Below, in pieces: positions 1 through 5,369 of a stretch of DNA of 5,369 bases. This DNA is from Alphaproteobacteria bacterium. Lineage in GTDB: Bacteria > Pseudomonadota > Alphaproteobacteria > Geminicoccales > Geminicoccaceae. The notes beneath the pieces are model-generated. The model worked only from the letters and a program-made list of their open reading frames with translations, was not told where the DNA came from and did not search any database. Each line of letters begins with the position of its first letter. Position 1 is the first letter of the stretch. The stretch covers positions 1 to 5,369 of the forward strand of contig JALSGW010000066.1 of NCBI GenBank assembly GCA_026982585.1, in the 5' to 3' direction. Both the position numbers and the translations under genes were made by a program.

Positions 1-235
1 ATTGTTGCCGGAGGGCTGCCGCCGATCCGTGCGGGACAAGGCAAACCGCGTTCCCCGCCACCGGAGCCCGCCGGCGGGCGTGCCCATCTCCCGGCCGCGG
101 CCGCAGGATTGCGCGATGCCATGCGGGAGCACGCCCGGCCAGCGCCGTGGGCATGGCCGGGATGGGCGAACAAACGCGGACGGGCGCGGCCGATTTCCGG
201 GCCCTGTAGCACCCCGTCCTGGCTCGCGCGGGCCG
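1..235. other. GC-rich non-coding stretch before the repeat array
   Basis: No gene can be supported here. Open frames exist on the plus strand, but their translations are rich in Arg, Pro, Gly and Ala, match no family I recognise and have no ribosome binding site. A few segments (about 66-89 and 130-155) faintly recall the 61-base repeat that follows, with a GC core followed by GGGC and ATC or ATGG, but they are not in register and I do not count them as repeat copies. This may be a more decayed outer part of the array or unrelated intergenic DNA. Confidence 0.4.
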
Positions 236-547
236 CCCGCTGCCCAGCGCGCGCATGGGGGCTGCTATCGATCCCGACCGCACGCGCCTCAACCCTCAGC
301 CGACCAGGACGCGCGCGGGACCCCTGCGACGATGTCCGTCGCCGCCAGGTAGCGCACCCGCCGCCCTGCCCAGGCGTCGGGCCTCCTCCGACAGCGCCTT
401 GAGGCCGCCAGCGGCCGCTCAGCGACCATCCCATGAAGGACCACCGTCGGCGGACGAGGCTCCAACCTGCGCACGATTGTCGACCTTCCGCCGACCGCCG
501 CGCGCTGGCCGACCTCACCGGCACCCGGACCGCCGCCCGTACCGTCA
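236..547. repeat. Degenerate upstream part of the 61-base periodic array
   Basis: Diverged copies of the repeat occur near 236-262 (core AGCGCGCGCATGGGGG), 301-324 (CGACCAGGACGCGCGCGGGA), 362-386 (CGCCCTGCCCAGGCG followed by TCGGGCCTCC) and 423-446 (CGACCATCCCATGAAGGACC). The three starts at 301, 362 and 423 are exactly 61 bases apart. A further poor copy lies between about 481 and 514 (CGACCTTCCG, then CCGCGCGCTGG and CCGACC), and there the register slips by a few bases. The copies become clearly recognisable only from 548 on. I read this as the more decayed flank of the array at 548-1000. Chance matches are possible because base composition is extreme, but the spacing argues against chance. 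Confidence 0.4.
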
Positions 548-1000
548 CGGCCGGCAGCCGCGCGCAGGGCGACCGCTGGCGGATCATGGACGAGGGCGCG
601 CGCCTCACCGTCTTTCCCGCGCGCGTAGGGCGACCTGTCGCGACGATGCTATCCTTGCTCATTTGCGGCCGGCCTGCCCGCGCGCGTAGGGTGATCCCAG
701 CCTCCTGCGCCGGTGGGCTGCGGCTCCACCCGACCTCCCTGCGCACGCGGGGGGACCTGTTCGAACGCCGAAGTGGTAGGCCACGAAGGGCCGACCTCCC
801 TGCGCGCGCGGGGGGACCGTCGAGCATGCGCGCCCGCCGCTCGGCTTCACTCCGACCTTCCCGCGCGCGTGGCGTGATCACGTGCTCCGCCGCCCGCCGC
901 CGACATCCGCCGCCGACCTCCCCGCGCGCGTGGCGTGATCGCATGCGCTCCGGCCGGCTCAGGCCGGCTTTGCTCCGAGTTCCCAGCGCGCGGCGTGATC
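548..1000. CRISPR. Candidate decayed type I-E-like CRISPR array (27-base repeats, 61-base period)
   Basis: Eight repeat copies start at 548, 609, 670, 731, 792, 853, 914 and 976, so seven consecutive copies are exactly 61 bases apart and the last is one base off. Each is about 27 bases: CGACC, then a C/T-rich stretch, CCCGCGCGCG, T/C, GGGG-like, and an end of TGATC or CGACC or GGACC. The copies at 792 and 731 differ at one base and read CGACCTCCCTGCGC, then G/A and CGCGGGGGGACC. The copy at 792 can form an almost complete hairpin, CTCCCTGCGC with GCGCGGGGGG. Intervals of about 34 bases differ from one another. Type I-E arrays typically have 28-29-base repeats with a GC palindrome near CCCCGCGCGCGGGG and 32-33-base spacers, giving 61; that is family knowledge. 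The repeats here are far more variable than in an active array, and there is no cas gene or evident AT-rich leader in the window. A 61-base minisatellite is the main alternative. Direction of transcription is unknown. Confidence 0.5.
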
Positions 1001-1670
1001 CGACGAGCATGCGTGCGGCTTCGGGATCGCGCGCAGGCCGCCGCGCGCGGGGGATCCCACTCCGCCCCGGGGCCACCTCCCGCTGCAGCGCTGCCCGCTT
1101 CGACCACGCCCGCGCGCGGCCGGCCCCGAGCAGCCCGAAGGACGCGGCCTCAAGCGGCACCGAAGAGCGCCCATGCGGCCACCCACCCCCACCTCAAGCT
1201 CGCTTGCGGGCCGATGATGGGCCGCACGCAGGCCGCTGCCCGCGTGGGACCATCCCCGTGACGAAGCATCTCGTCGTATCCGGCGCGCGCAGACCACCGG
1301 GCGCGTGGGCATCACGCCATGGGATGGACGGGGCCGGTCCATGCCGAGGGCAGACCAGGGTGGGTGGGGCCACCGGTCTCCCGCGGGTCGGAGAGACGCC
1401 ATCAATCCGCCGGCCCTCGGCCTGGCGGGACCGTCGTCGCGCGCGTGGCGGCGCCCTGGCCCTGGGGCACCGGCCATCGGGCAGACGACACCATCCCGCA
1501 CCGGTCGCGATCGACGTCGCCGCGCCGGCGCCGCCCGGGTGGAGCTGCCCGCACGGTCGGCCACGGGGTGTGCAACCTTGTGGACCGACCGGCGCGCGGG
1601 CCGAACCGCCCGTTCGGGGCCCCGCCGGACGGTCCGCTCCGCACGGTGCGGTCGCGCGCGTGGGGCATCC
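1001..1670. repeat. Degenerate downstream part of the 61-base periodic array
   Basis: Recognisable but diverged copies begin near 1036 (GGCCGCCGCGCGCGGGGGAT), 1101 (CGACCACGCCCGCGCGCGGC), 1229 (CAGGCCGCTGCCCGCGTGGG), 1290 (CAGACCACCGGGCGCGTGGG), 1351 (CAGACCAGGGTGGGTGGGGC), 1411 (CGGCCCTCGGCCTGGCGGGA), 1471 (CGGCCATCGGGCAGACGACA), 1586 (CGACCGGCGCGCGGGCCGAA) and 1644 (CGGTGCGGTCGCGCGCGTGG). The steps 1229-1290-1351 are exactly 61, with 60 for 1351-1411 and 1411-1471. Elsewhere the step drifts (65 between 1036 and 1101) and copies expected near 1166 and 1527 are barely recognisable. Several copies end in a CATC or CCATCCC variant, a different subtype from the TGATC ends upstream. This looks like the same array in a more eroded state with small insertions and deletions. 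Confidence 0.4.
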
Positions 1671-1838
1671 GGCCTGCCGCGCGCCGAACAAGGGGCAACC
1701 ATGCCAAGACCCCCGAGCGCAGCCGTTTGGTTGCGGCCGGGCGCACAGCCCGGGTTCGATCGGTCCGGCGGCAAGCCCTTTGGACCATGCGTCACCGAAG
1801 GTCCCGGCGATCCGATACCCGGAATGCTGGGCCCCGTC
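1671..1838. other. Non-coding stretch between the array and the FliB-family gene
   Basis: No gene, RNA or convincing repeat copy is visible. A segment at 1670-1686 (CGGCCTGCCGCGCGCCG) resembles the first half of the repeat copy at 670, but it sits only 26 bases after the previous copy and so is out of register. No clear terminator hairpin follows the stop codon of the minus-strand gene that ends at 1839. Confidence 0.4.
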
Positions 1839-3077
1839 CTAGCGCAGCAGCACCGCCAGGGTGGAGAGCTGCAGCAGCCCCGCCCGGCGGTACGACTCCC
1901 GACACTCCTCGAGCAGGTGCGGACAGTGGCTGAGATAGCGGCCGAGACGGTACAGGGTGGCGGCTGCGGTCTCGAGCGCCGTCTCGCTCGACCCGTGCGC
2001 CTCCTCCAACCAGGCCGCCACCACGAACCGCCACAGCGCCCAGGCGAAGGCCGCATGCCACACCCCGTCCCAGTATCCCTCGAGGCGCTGTGCCGGCACC
2101 TGTTCCTGTAACAGCAGCGCCGCCAGCACGTTGCCGGCGAGATACGGACGCGCGGCCAGCAAGCGGTCCAGCTCGTGGCATCCGTGTTCCAGGTAACGGT
2201 GCACCGGGTCGCCGCCGTCCTCTCCCCGCACGGCCAACCGCTCTGCGAGATTAAGCAGATATGTCGCCACCTCCCCACACGCCGTCTGACGCTCGAGGTG
2301 GGCGAGGAACAGGCGCAGCAAAGGCGCGGTGCAGGCCGCAAATCGCGCCCGGGTATCGCCGAAGGCGGCCTCCACCGCAGCGAGCTCCTCACCGCGCAGC
2401 ACCGCTTCCACATCCAGACACACCCGCTCCATATCGGAGCCGTCCGCGATCGCCCGCGCCGCCTCCTCGAGAAGGATCAAAAGCAGCGCGATCCGACCAC
2501 CCCAGGGTTTCTGCGGATCCCCCAGCACGGCGAGCATGGTGCGGCGCAGCATGAGCCGCTGCCACGGACCCAGCACCCCGGGCCGGGCGCGGAGGGATGT
2601 GCTGTCGGCGAGCATCGGGGCGAAGGGATCACCGCTTGCCACCTCGACAAGGGCATCGGCGTTGACCACCACGTCGCGCGCGATCTCCGTACAGGCCAGG
2701 CTTCCGGTGGCCACAACCAGCCCCTCCGCCACCTCGAACTTGCGGGGGAACACGCGGCAGGTCTCCGGCAGCGCCGCCGGTCCGAACCGTTTGTGGATGG
2801 CGCACAGCCCCTCCTCGAGGAAGGGGCAGGTGCCGTCTTCGCGCAGGCGGATGACGTGGCGTGGGCCGTTTCGGCCGCGGAGCTGGGTGGTCTCCTCGCG
2901 GAAGCGGCGGCGCCATGCGGGATCGTCCAGGGTGCGGAACCGTCGCCGGGTGCGGGCATCGATGTCGATCGCCCAGCCGCGGCAGCAGTGGTCGGGACAG
3001 GAGGCGGCAAGGCAGGCGAAACGATCGAGGAAACGAGGGCGGACCGAGAGCACGGACCGGCTTGTGACCGCGGCCAT
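1839..3077 (-). CDS. fliB: FliB-family protein (flagellin lysine-N-methylase family)
   Basis: The 412-residue product carries the family's cysteine pattern in the N-terminal third: Cys22, Cys27, Cys31 and Cys32 in CLAASCPDHCCRGW, Cys84 in TCPFL, Cys92 in GLCAIH, Cys107 in LPETCRVFPRK, and Cys129 in GSLACTEIAR. This arrangement is characteristic of FliB and the related YkgJ-type cysteine clusters, thought to bind metal or an iron-sulfur centre. The remainder (about 130-412) is Leu/Ala/Arg-rich and probably helical. Salmonella FliB is required for methylation of flagellin lysines; homologues occur widely away from flagellar loci, where substrates are unknown. The ATG start is supported by GGGAG six bases upstream (3084-3088) and by the conserved N-terminal motif beginning close to it. 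The stop is TAG. No flagellar gene is nearby, so the substrate may not be flagellin. The gene is divergent from the M23-like gene. Family assignment is strong; enzymatic role is inferred. Confidence 0.88.
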   Translation of the reverse strand: MAAVTSRSVLSVRPRFLDRFACLAASCPDHCCRGWAIDIDARTRRRFRTLDDPAWRRRFREETTQLRGRNGPRHVIRLREDGTCPFLEEGLCAIHKRFGPAALPETCRVFPRKFEVAEGLVVATGSLACTEIARDVVVNADALVEVASGDPFAPMLADSTSLRARPGVLGPWQRLMLRRTMLAVLGDPQKPWGGRIALLLILLEEAARAIADGSDMERVCLDVEAVLRGEELAAVEAAFGDTRARFAACTAPLLRLFLAHLERQTACGEVATYLLNLAERLAVRGEDGGDPVHRYLEHGCHELDRLLAARPYLAGNVLAALLLQEQVPAQRLEGYWDGVWHAAFAWALWRFVVAAWLEEAHGSSETALETAAATLYRLGRYLSHCPHLLEECRESYRRAGLLQLSTLAVLLR

Positions 3078-3103
3078 GAGGCACTCCCTGCTGATGCGCC
3101 GCC

Positions 3104-3126
3104 AACCCTACCCGCCTAGGGTTAAC
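3104..3126. promoter_or_regulatory. Perfect inverted repeat in the divergent intergenic region (candidate operator or hairpin)
   Basis: AACCCTA at 3104-3110 is the exact reverse complement of TAGGGTT at 3117-3123, with a six-base CCCGCC spacer. The right arm overlaps a second palindrome, GTTAAC (3121-3126). The site is relatively AT-rich for this window and lies 27 bases upstream of the FliB-family start and about 97 upstream of the M23-like start. That position suits a regulator binding site or a 5' leader hairpin of the minus-strand transcript. No regulator can be named from the sequence. Confidence 0.4.
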
Positions 3127-3160
3127 GCCGAGTAAATCGCCGGACCGTGCCGTGGTGCGC

Positions 3161-3188
3161 TTGACGGCCGTCTTCCTCCGTCGAGCAT
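3161..3188 (+). promoter_or_regulatory. Possible sigma70-type promoter for the M23-like gene
   Basis: TTGACG at 3161-3166 matches five of six bases of the -35 consensus. Sixteen bases on, GAGCAT (3183-3188) matches only three of six bases of the -10 consensus. The next gene starts 34 bases further on. The -10 is poor, so this is a tentative call. Confidence 0.3.
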
Positions 3189-3222
3189 GGGGGACGAACA
3201 ATGACAGGAGCCCCGGCGAACC

Positions 3223-4194
3223 ATGGCGGTGCGGCGTGCTCTGGGCGGCTTGATCCGTGCTGTTGTGCTGGCGCTGCTTTCGGGCCAGGGCGACGCTCGC
3301 GCGCAGGAACTGCGCTTCCCGCTCGCCTGCGAACTCTGGCGGGACTGCTGGATCGTGCGTTACCCCGACAGTGACCCTTCCCCCGCCGCACGGGACCCCT
3401 TCGGCGGCCTCCGCACCGCGGAGGGGCATGCGGCGTTGGACATCGCGGTGGCGGACCTTGCCGCCGTCGCCCGCGGGGTGGAGGTGCGCGCGGTGGCGGA
3501 CGGTGTGGTGGTGGCGGTGCGCGACGGCGAGCCGGATGTGGACGTGCGGGTGCGCGGACGGGAGGCGGTGGCGGGACGGGAGTGCGGCAACGGCGTGCGC
3601 ATCCTGCACCCCTCCGGCCTCGAGAGCCGCTATTGTCATCTCCGACGCGGCAGTGTCATGGTGCGTGAGGGGGATCGGGTTACGGCCGGTGCGCTCCTGG
3701 GACTGGTAGGGTTGTCCGGTCGGACCAGTTTTCCGCATCTGGAGCTCAGCCTCATGCGGGACGCCCGGCCGGTGGACCCGTTCCGGGAGCGCGCCATCCG
3801 CTGGCCCGCCGGTTTGGACATGCGGCGCTATCCGCTGGTGGTGATCACCGGCCTCGGTGTTGCGGCGGGCCCGATCGAGGGTGCCGGTCTGCGCCAGGGG
3901 TTCTACGCATTCGCCCGCCTTGCGCCGACGGCGCCGGCGCTGGTCGGTTGGGTTCGGGGCTTCTGGTGGCAGAAGGGCGATCGGGTGCGCTTTCAGCTGC
4001 ACGGCCCCAAGGGCCGGGTGTTCGATCGCATCATCACGGTGGCCCGGGATCGGGCCTTCGGCTGGTTCTATGTGGGGGAGGAGCGGCCGGGACAGCCGTG
4101 GCCGGAGGGTGTGTACCGGCTTGTGGTCACCGTGCGCCGGGGCGAACGGTCCCTGGACCTCCAGGGCGGTATCTTGGTGGCGGGCCCGCGCTGA
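3223..4194 (+). CDS. Exported M23-like (LytM-fold) peptidase family protein with altered zinc site
   Basis: The 323-residue product begins with a signal peptide: MAVRRALGGLIRAVVLALL, then a likely cleavage after ARA at residue 27. An M23/LytM-type domain spans about 60-185. His69 and Asp73 in GHAALD fit the HxxxD zinc ligands, VRAVADGVVVAV is the typical beta-strand stretch, His139 in YCHLRRGSV fits the YxHL motif, and REGDRVTAGALLGLVGLSG is the usual turn before the last motif. That last motif, normally HLH, reads PHLELS (His172, Glu174), so the third zinc-binding histidine is replaced by glutamate. Family members usually cut peptidoglycan cross-bridges or regulate amidases; here activity is doubtful. 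Residues about 190-323 form a C-terminal beta-rich domain I cannot name (WVRGFWWQKGD, PWPEGVYRLVVTV). Four cysteines (36, 42, 121, 138) could form disulfides in the periplasm. AGGAG lies 12 bases before the ATG, a long spacing. It is convergent with csaA. Confidence 0.85.
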   Translation: MAVRRALGGLIRAVVLALLSGQGDARAQELRFPLACELWRDCWIVRYPDSDPSPAARDPFGGLRTAEGHAALDIAVADLAAVARGVEVRAVADGVVVAVRDGEPDVDVRVRGREAVAGRECGNGVRILHPSGLESRYCHLRRGSVMVREGDRVTAGALLGLVGLSGRTSFPHLELSLMRDARPVDPFRERAIRWPAGLDMRRYPLVVITGLGVAAGPIEGAGLRQGFYAFARLAPTAPALVGWVRGFWWQKGDRVRFQLHGPKGRVFDRIITVARDRAFGWFYVGEERPGQPWPEGVYRLVVTVRRGERSLDLQGGILVAGPR

Positions 4195-4215
4195 CGGCCC
4201 GGGGCGAAGCGCCGC

Positions 4216-4249
4216 GCCGCGCAAAGGATCGGGTCTTCCTTGCGCCGGC
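4216..4249. terminator. Hairpin between convergent genes, possible bidirectional terminator
   Basis: The left arm 4216-4228 (GCCGCGCAAAGGA) pairs with the right arm 4237-4249 (TCCTTGCGCCGGC): twelve base pairs with a single bulged base in each arm and an eight-base loop. It begins 22 bases after the stop of the M23-like gene and lies 46 bases past the stop of csaA on the other strand, where a shared terminator would be expected. There is no real T-run on either side, so Rho-independent function is not certain. Confidence 0.4.
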
Positions 4250-4294
4250 TGCCGTTTCGGTGCGCTCCGCCTGGGTTGCGGTGCGGCCGCGCGG

Positions 4295-4633
4295 CTAGAA
4301 CAGGCGGCCGCCGTCCGGCACCGGCCGCTCGGGGCCGACCAGCACCACCCGCCCCTCACGATCCGGCACCCCGAGCGTCAACACCTCACTCACCACCCCG
4401 GCGATGCGTCTCGGCGGCAGGTTGATCACCGCCAGCACCTGGCGGCCGACCAGCGCCTCGGGAGTGTAATGATCGGTGATCTGGGCCGAGCTCGTGCGCC
4501 GGCCGAGCTCCGGGCCGAAGTCGATCTCCAGCACATAGGCGGGTTTACGCGCCTTGGGGTGCTGGCGTGCGGCGACGATGGTGCCCACGCGCACGTCGAG
4601 GCGCTGGAAATCCTCGAGGCTGATCCGGCTCAT
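4295..4633 (-). CDS. csaA: CsaA-type tRNA-binding-domain protein
   Basis: The 112-residue product is a stand-alone tRNA-binding (EMAP/Trbp111-like OB-fold) domain. It shows the whole CsaA signature: FQRLDVRVGTIVAA (9-22), KPAYVLEIDFGPELG (30-44), SSAQITDHYTPEALVG (48-63), and NLPPRRIAGVVSEVLTLGV (71-89), ending with PVPDGG. Length matches the family (about 110). CsaA is a homodimer described as having chaperone-like, export-related activity in Bacillus and as a tRNA binder by fold; its role in proteobacteria is poorly defined. The ATG lies three bases after the TGA of the upstream TetR-type gene (TGA GCC ATG) and there is no good ribosome binding site, so translation is probably coupled to that gene. 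The stop is TAG. Confidence 0.92.
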   Translation of the reverse strand: MSRISLEDFQRLDVRVGTIVAARQHPKARKPAYVLEIDFGPELGRRTSSAQITDHYTPEALVGRQVLAVINLPPRRIAGVVSEVLTLGVPDREGRVVLVGPERPVPDGGRLF

Positions 4634-4636
4634 GGC

Positions 4637-5269
4637 TCAGGCGGAGGCGGGCTCGCCTTCCGGCGCCGCGGGCCGCGTGCGGCGCCTGGATGGGCAGCAA
4701 AGCCAGCCACACAGCCGCTCGAAGCGGGCGAGCTCGCGGTCGAGGGCGGCAAGCGTGCGCGCCTGGTCCGCGCTCTCGTCGGCGAGCCAGACCCGGTAGG
4801 TGCGGAGATAAACGGCCATCAACAGGGGCTCCAGGGCCAGGCGCAGACAGCCGCGGGGCGGCACGTCGGCGAGCTCCAACAACCATTCGCACAGACGATC
4901 CAGGTTGAGCAAGGAGCGAATCACCAGCCTGGGCTCGAAGCAGGCCTCGCGGGAAAGCCGCCGCATGGCGCCGCGGTAGGGCCGAAGCGCGTCGAGCCGC
5001 CGCATGATGAGCTCAAAGAGCCGCTCGCGCGGGGTCAGTTCGGCGAGTTCGGCCACATCGCCGGCAAGCATCGCCCGGTCGAGACGCTCGCCCAGCCGGG
5101 CGAGCACCGCCGTGCGGGTGGGAAAATTGCGGTATACCTCGGCAAGAGTCGTGCCCGCCCGGCGCGCCACCCGGGCGCGGGACCAGCCGGAAAGTCCACA
5201 TTCCTCGATCTCCGCCAGCGCGGCATCAAGGAGATCGGGGCGTTCGTGGCTCGCACCGCCGCCGCTCAC
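4637..5269 (-). CDS. TetR-family regulator with COQ9-like C-terminal part
   Basis: The 210-residue product has a TetR-type N-terminal DNA-binding domain (about 11-60). Helix 1 is LLDAALAEIEECGLSGWS and the helix-turn-helix is RVARRAGTTLAEVYRNFP (33-50), followed by RTAVLARLGERLD. The C-terminal part, with ERLFELIMRRLDALRPYRGAMRRL (about 82-105) and DESADQARTLAALDREL near 175, resembles proteins on the border of TetR regulators and the COQ9 family (a TetR-fold lipid-binding protein of ubiquinone synthesis in alphaproteobacteria and mitochondria). That resemblance is from memory. A basic tail with a CysCys pair ends the protein. The start is GTG, overlapping the preceding gene's TGA in a GTGA sequence, with a strong AGGGGAG eight bases upstream (5278-5284). 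It is co-transcribed with csaA. Whether it binds DNA or a lipid is open. Confidence 0.8.
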   Translation of the reverse strand: MSGGGASHERPDLLDAALAEIEECGLSGWSRARVARRAGTTLAEVYRNFPTRTAVLARLGERLDRAMLAGDVAELAELTPRERLFELIMRRLDALRPYRGAMRRLSREACFEPRLVIRSLLNLDRLCEWLLELADVPPRGCLRLALEPLLMAVYLRTYRVWLADESADQARTLAALDRELARFERLCGWLCCPSRRRTRPAAPEGEPASA

Positions 5270-5369
5270 CGCTTCGGCTCCCCTGCCTGGATTGCGCCCA
5301 GCTCCCGCGAGCGCCGCTCCGCCGCCGCCATGGCGCGCGCAAGCAGCTCCAGAAGGCCTCCCGTGCCCA
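5266..5369 (-). CDS. 3' end of an unidentified gene upstream of the TetR-type gene
   Basis: An open frame enters from the window's right edge and ends at a TGA (5268-5266) that overlaps the GTG start of the TetR-type gene by four bases. The visible 33 residues (GTGGLLELLARAMAAAER, then RSRELGAIQAGEPKR) are Ala/Leu/Arg/Glu-rich and look helical. No family can be named from this tail. The four-base overlap and the ribosome binding site inside it show that it is the upstream member of the same operon. The rest of the gene lies outside the window. Confidence 0.55.
   Translation of the reverse strand, partial: GTGGLLELLARAMAAAERRSRELGAIQAGEPKR

Noticed and set aside
1431..1455. Additional repeat-like core GTCGCGCGCGTGGCGGC
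   Set aside because: Similar to the array repeat but about half a period out of register with the copies at 1411 and 1471; GC-rich chance similarity or a small rearrangement cannot be separated, so it is not listed as a copy.
1745..1765. tRNA-like T-loop string GGGTTCGATC
   Set aside because: Flanking bases do not form the five-base T stem, and no acceptor, D or anticodon arm can be placed around it.
433..1842. Long plus-strand open frame of 469 codons across the repeat array
   Set aside because: The translation is almost all Arg, Ala, Pro, Gly and Ser with no domain. It crosses diverged non-coding repeats, and frames on both strands stay open there because stop codons are rare at this GC content.
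959..2413. Long minus-strand open frame of 484 codons
   Set aside because: Half lies over the repeat array and half is a shifted frame of the well-supported FliB-family gene; composition is Arg/Pro/Cys/Trp-rich as in shadow frames.
2175..3119. Plus-strand open frame of 314 codons antisense to the FliB-family gene
   Set aside because: The minus-strand product has all the conserved cysteine motifs; this is its mirror.
3101..3140. Possible minus-strand promoter for the FliB-family gene (TTTACT and TAGGGT)
   Set aside because: The spacing between the two boxes is 20 bases and the -10 match is only three of six bases.
2629..4359. Minus-strand open frame of 576 codons antisense to the M23-like gene
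   Set aside because: It overlaps the strongly supported M23-like gene and the FliB-family gene in other frames, and its low-complexity His/Arg/Pro-rich translation has no motif.

Overview
The window comes from a very GC-rich bacterium, most likely a proteobacterium. The evidence is C/G-ended codons, GTG start use, Shine-Dalgarno sites such as AGGGGAG and GGGAG, and a TetR/COQ9-like regulator next to a CsaA-type protein. The lineage cannot be fixed from the sequence alone.

Layout. (1) Positions 1-1838 hold no convincing gene. Long open frames run on both strands, but they look like products of GC-rich DNA. From about 236 to 1670 the region is built on a roughly 61-base period. A 27-base GC-rich motif (CGACCTCCCCGCGCGCG followed by TGGGGTGATC, or variants) recurs about two dozen times, separated by about 34 bases of mostly different sequence. 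Eight successive copies between 548 and 1000 are nearly in perfect register. Repeat length, period and the CCCCGCGCGCGGGG-like palindromic core resemble a type I-E CRISPR array, but the repeats are strongly diverged, so this would be a decayed array. A 61-base minisatellite is the main alternative. No cas gene is present. (2) 1839-3077 (minus) encodes a FliB-family cysteine-rich protein (flagellin lysine-N-methylase family). (3) Divergent from it, after a 145-base spacer containing a perfect inverted repeat and a possible promoter, 3223-4194 (plus) encodes an exported M23-like (LysM/LytM-type endopeptidase fold) protein whose last zinc-site histidine is replaced by glutamate. (4) A hairpin lies between that gene and the convergent minus-strand operon. 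(5) The operon at 5369-4295 (minus) runs: 3' end of an unidentified gene, a TetR-type regulator with a COQ9-like C-terminal part, and csaA. Its genes are joined by a 4-base overlap and a 3-base gap.

Functionally the protein genes look like ordinary housekeeping or accessory chromosomal genes: protein modification, envelope peptidase-like, chaperone/tRNA-binding-like and regulation. They have no evident link to the repeat array. The array is the unusual part of the window.
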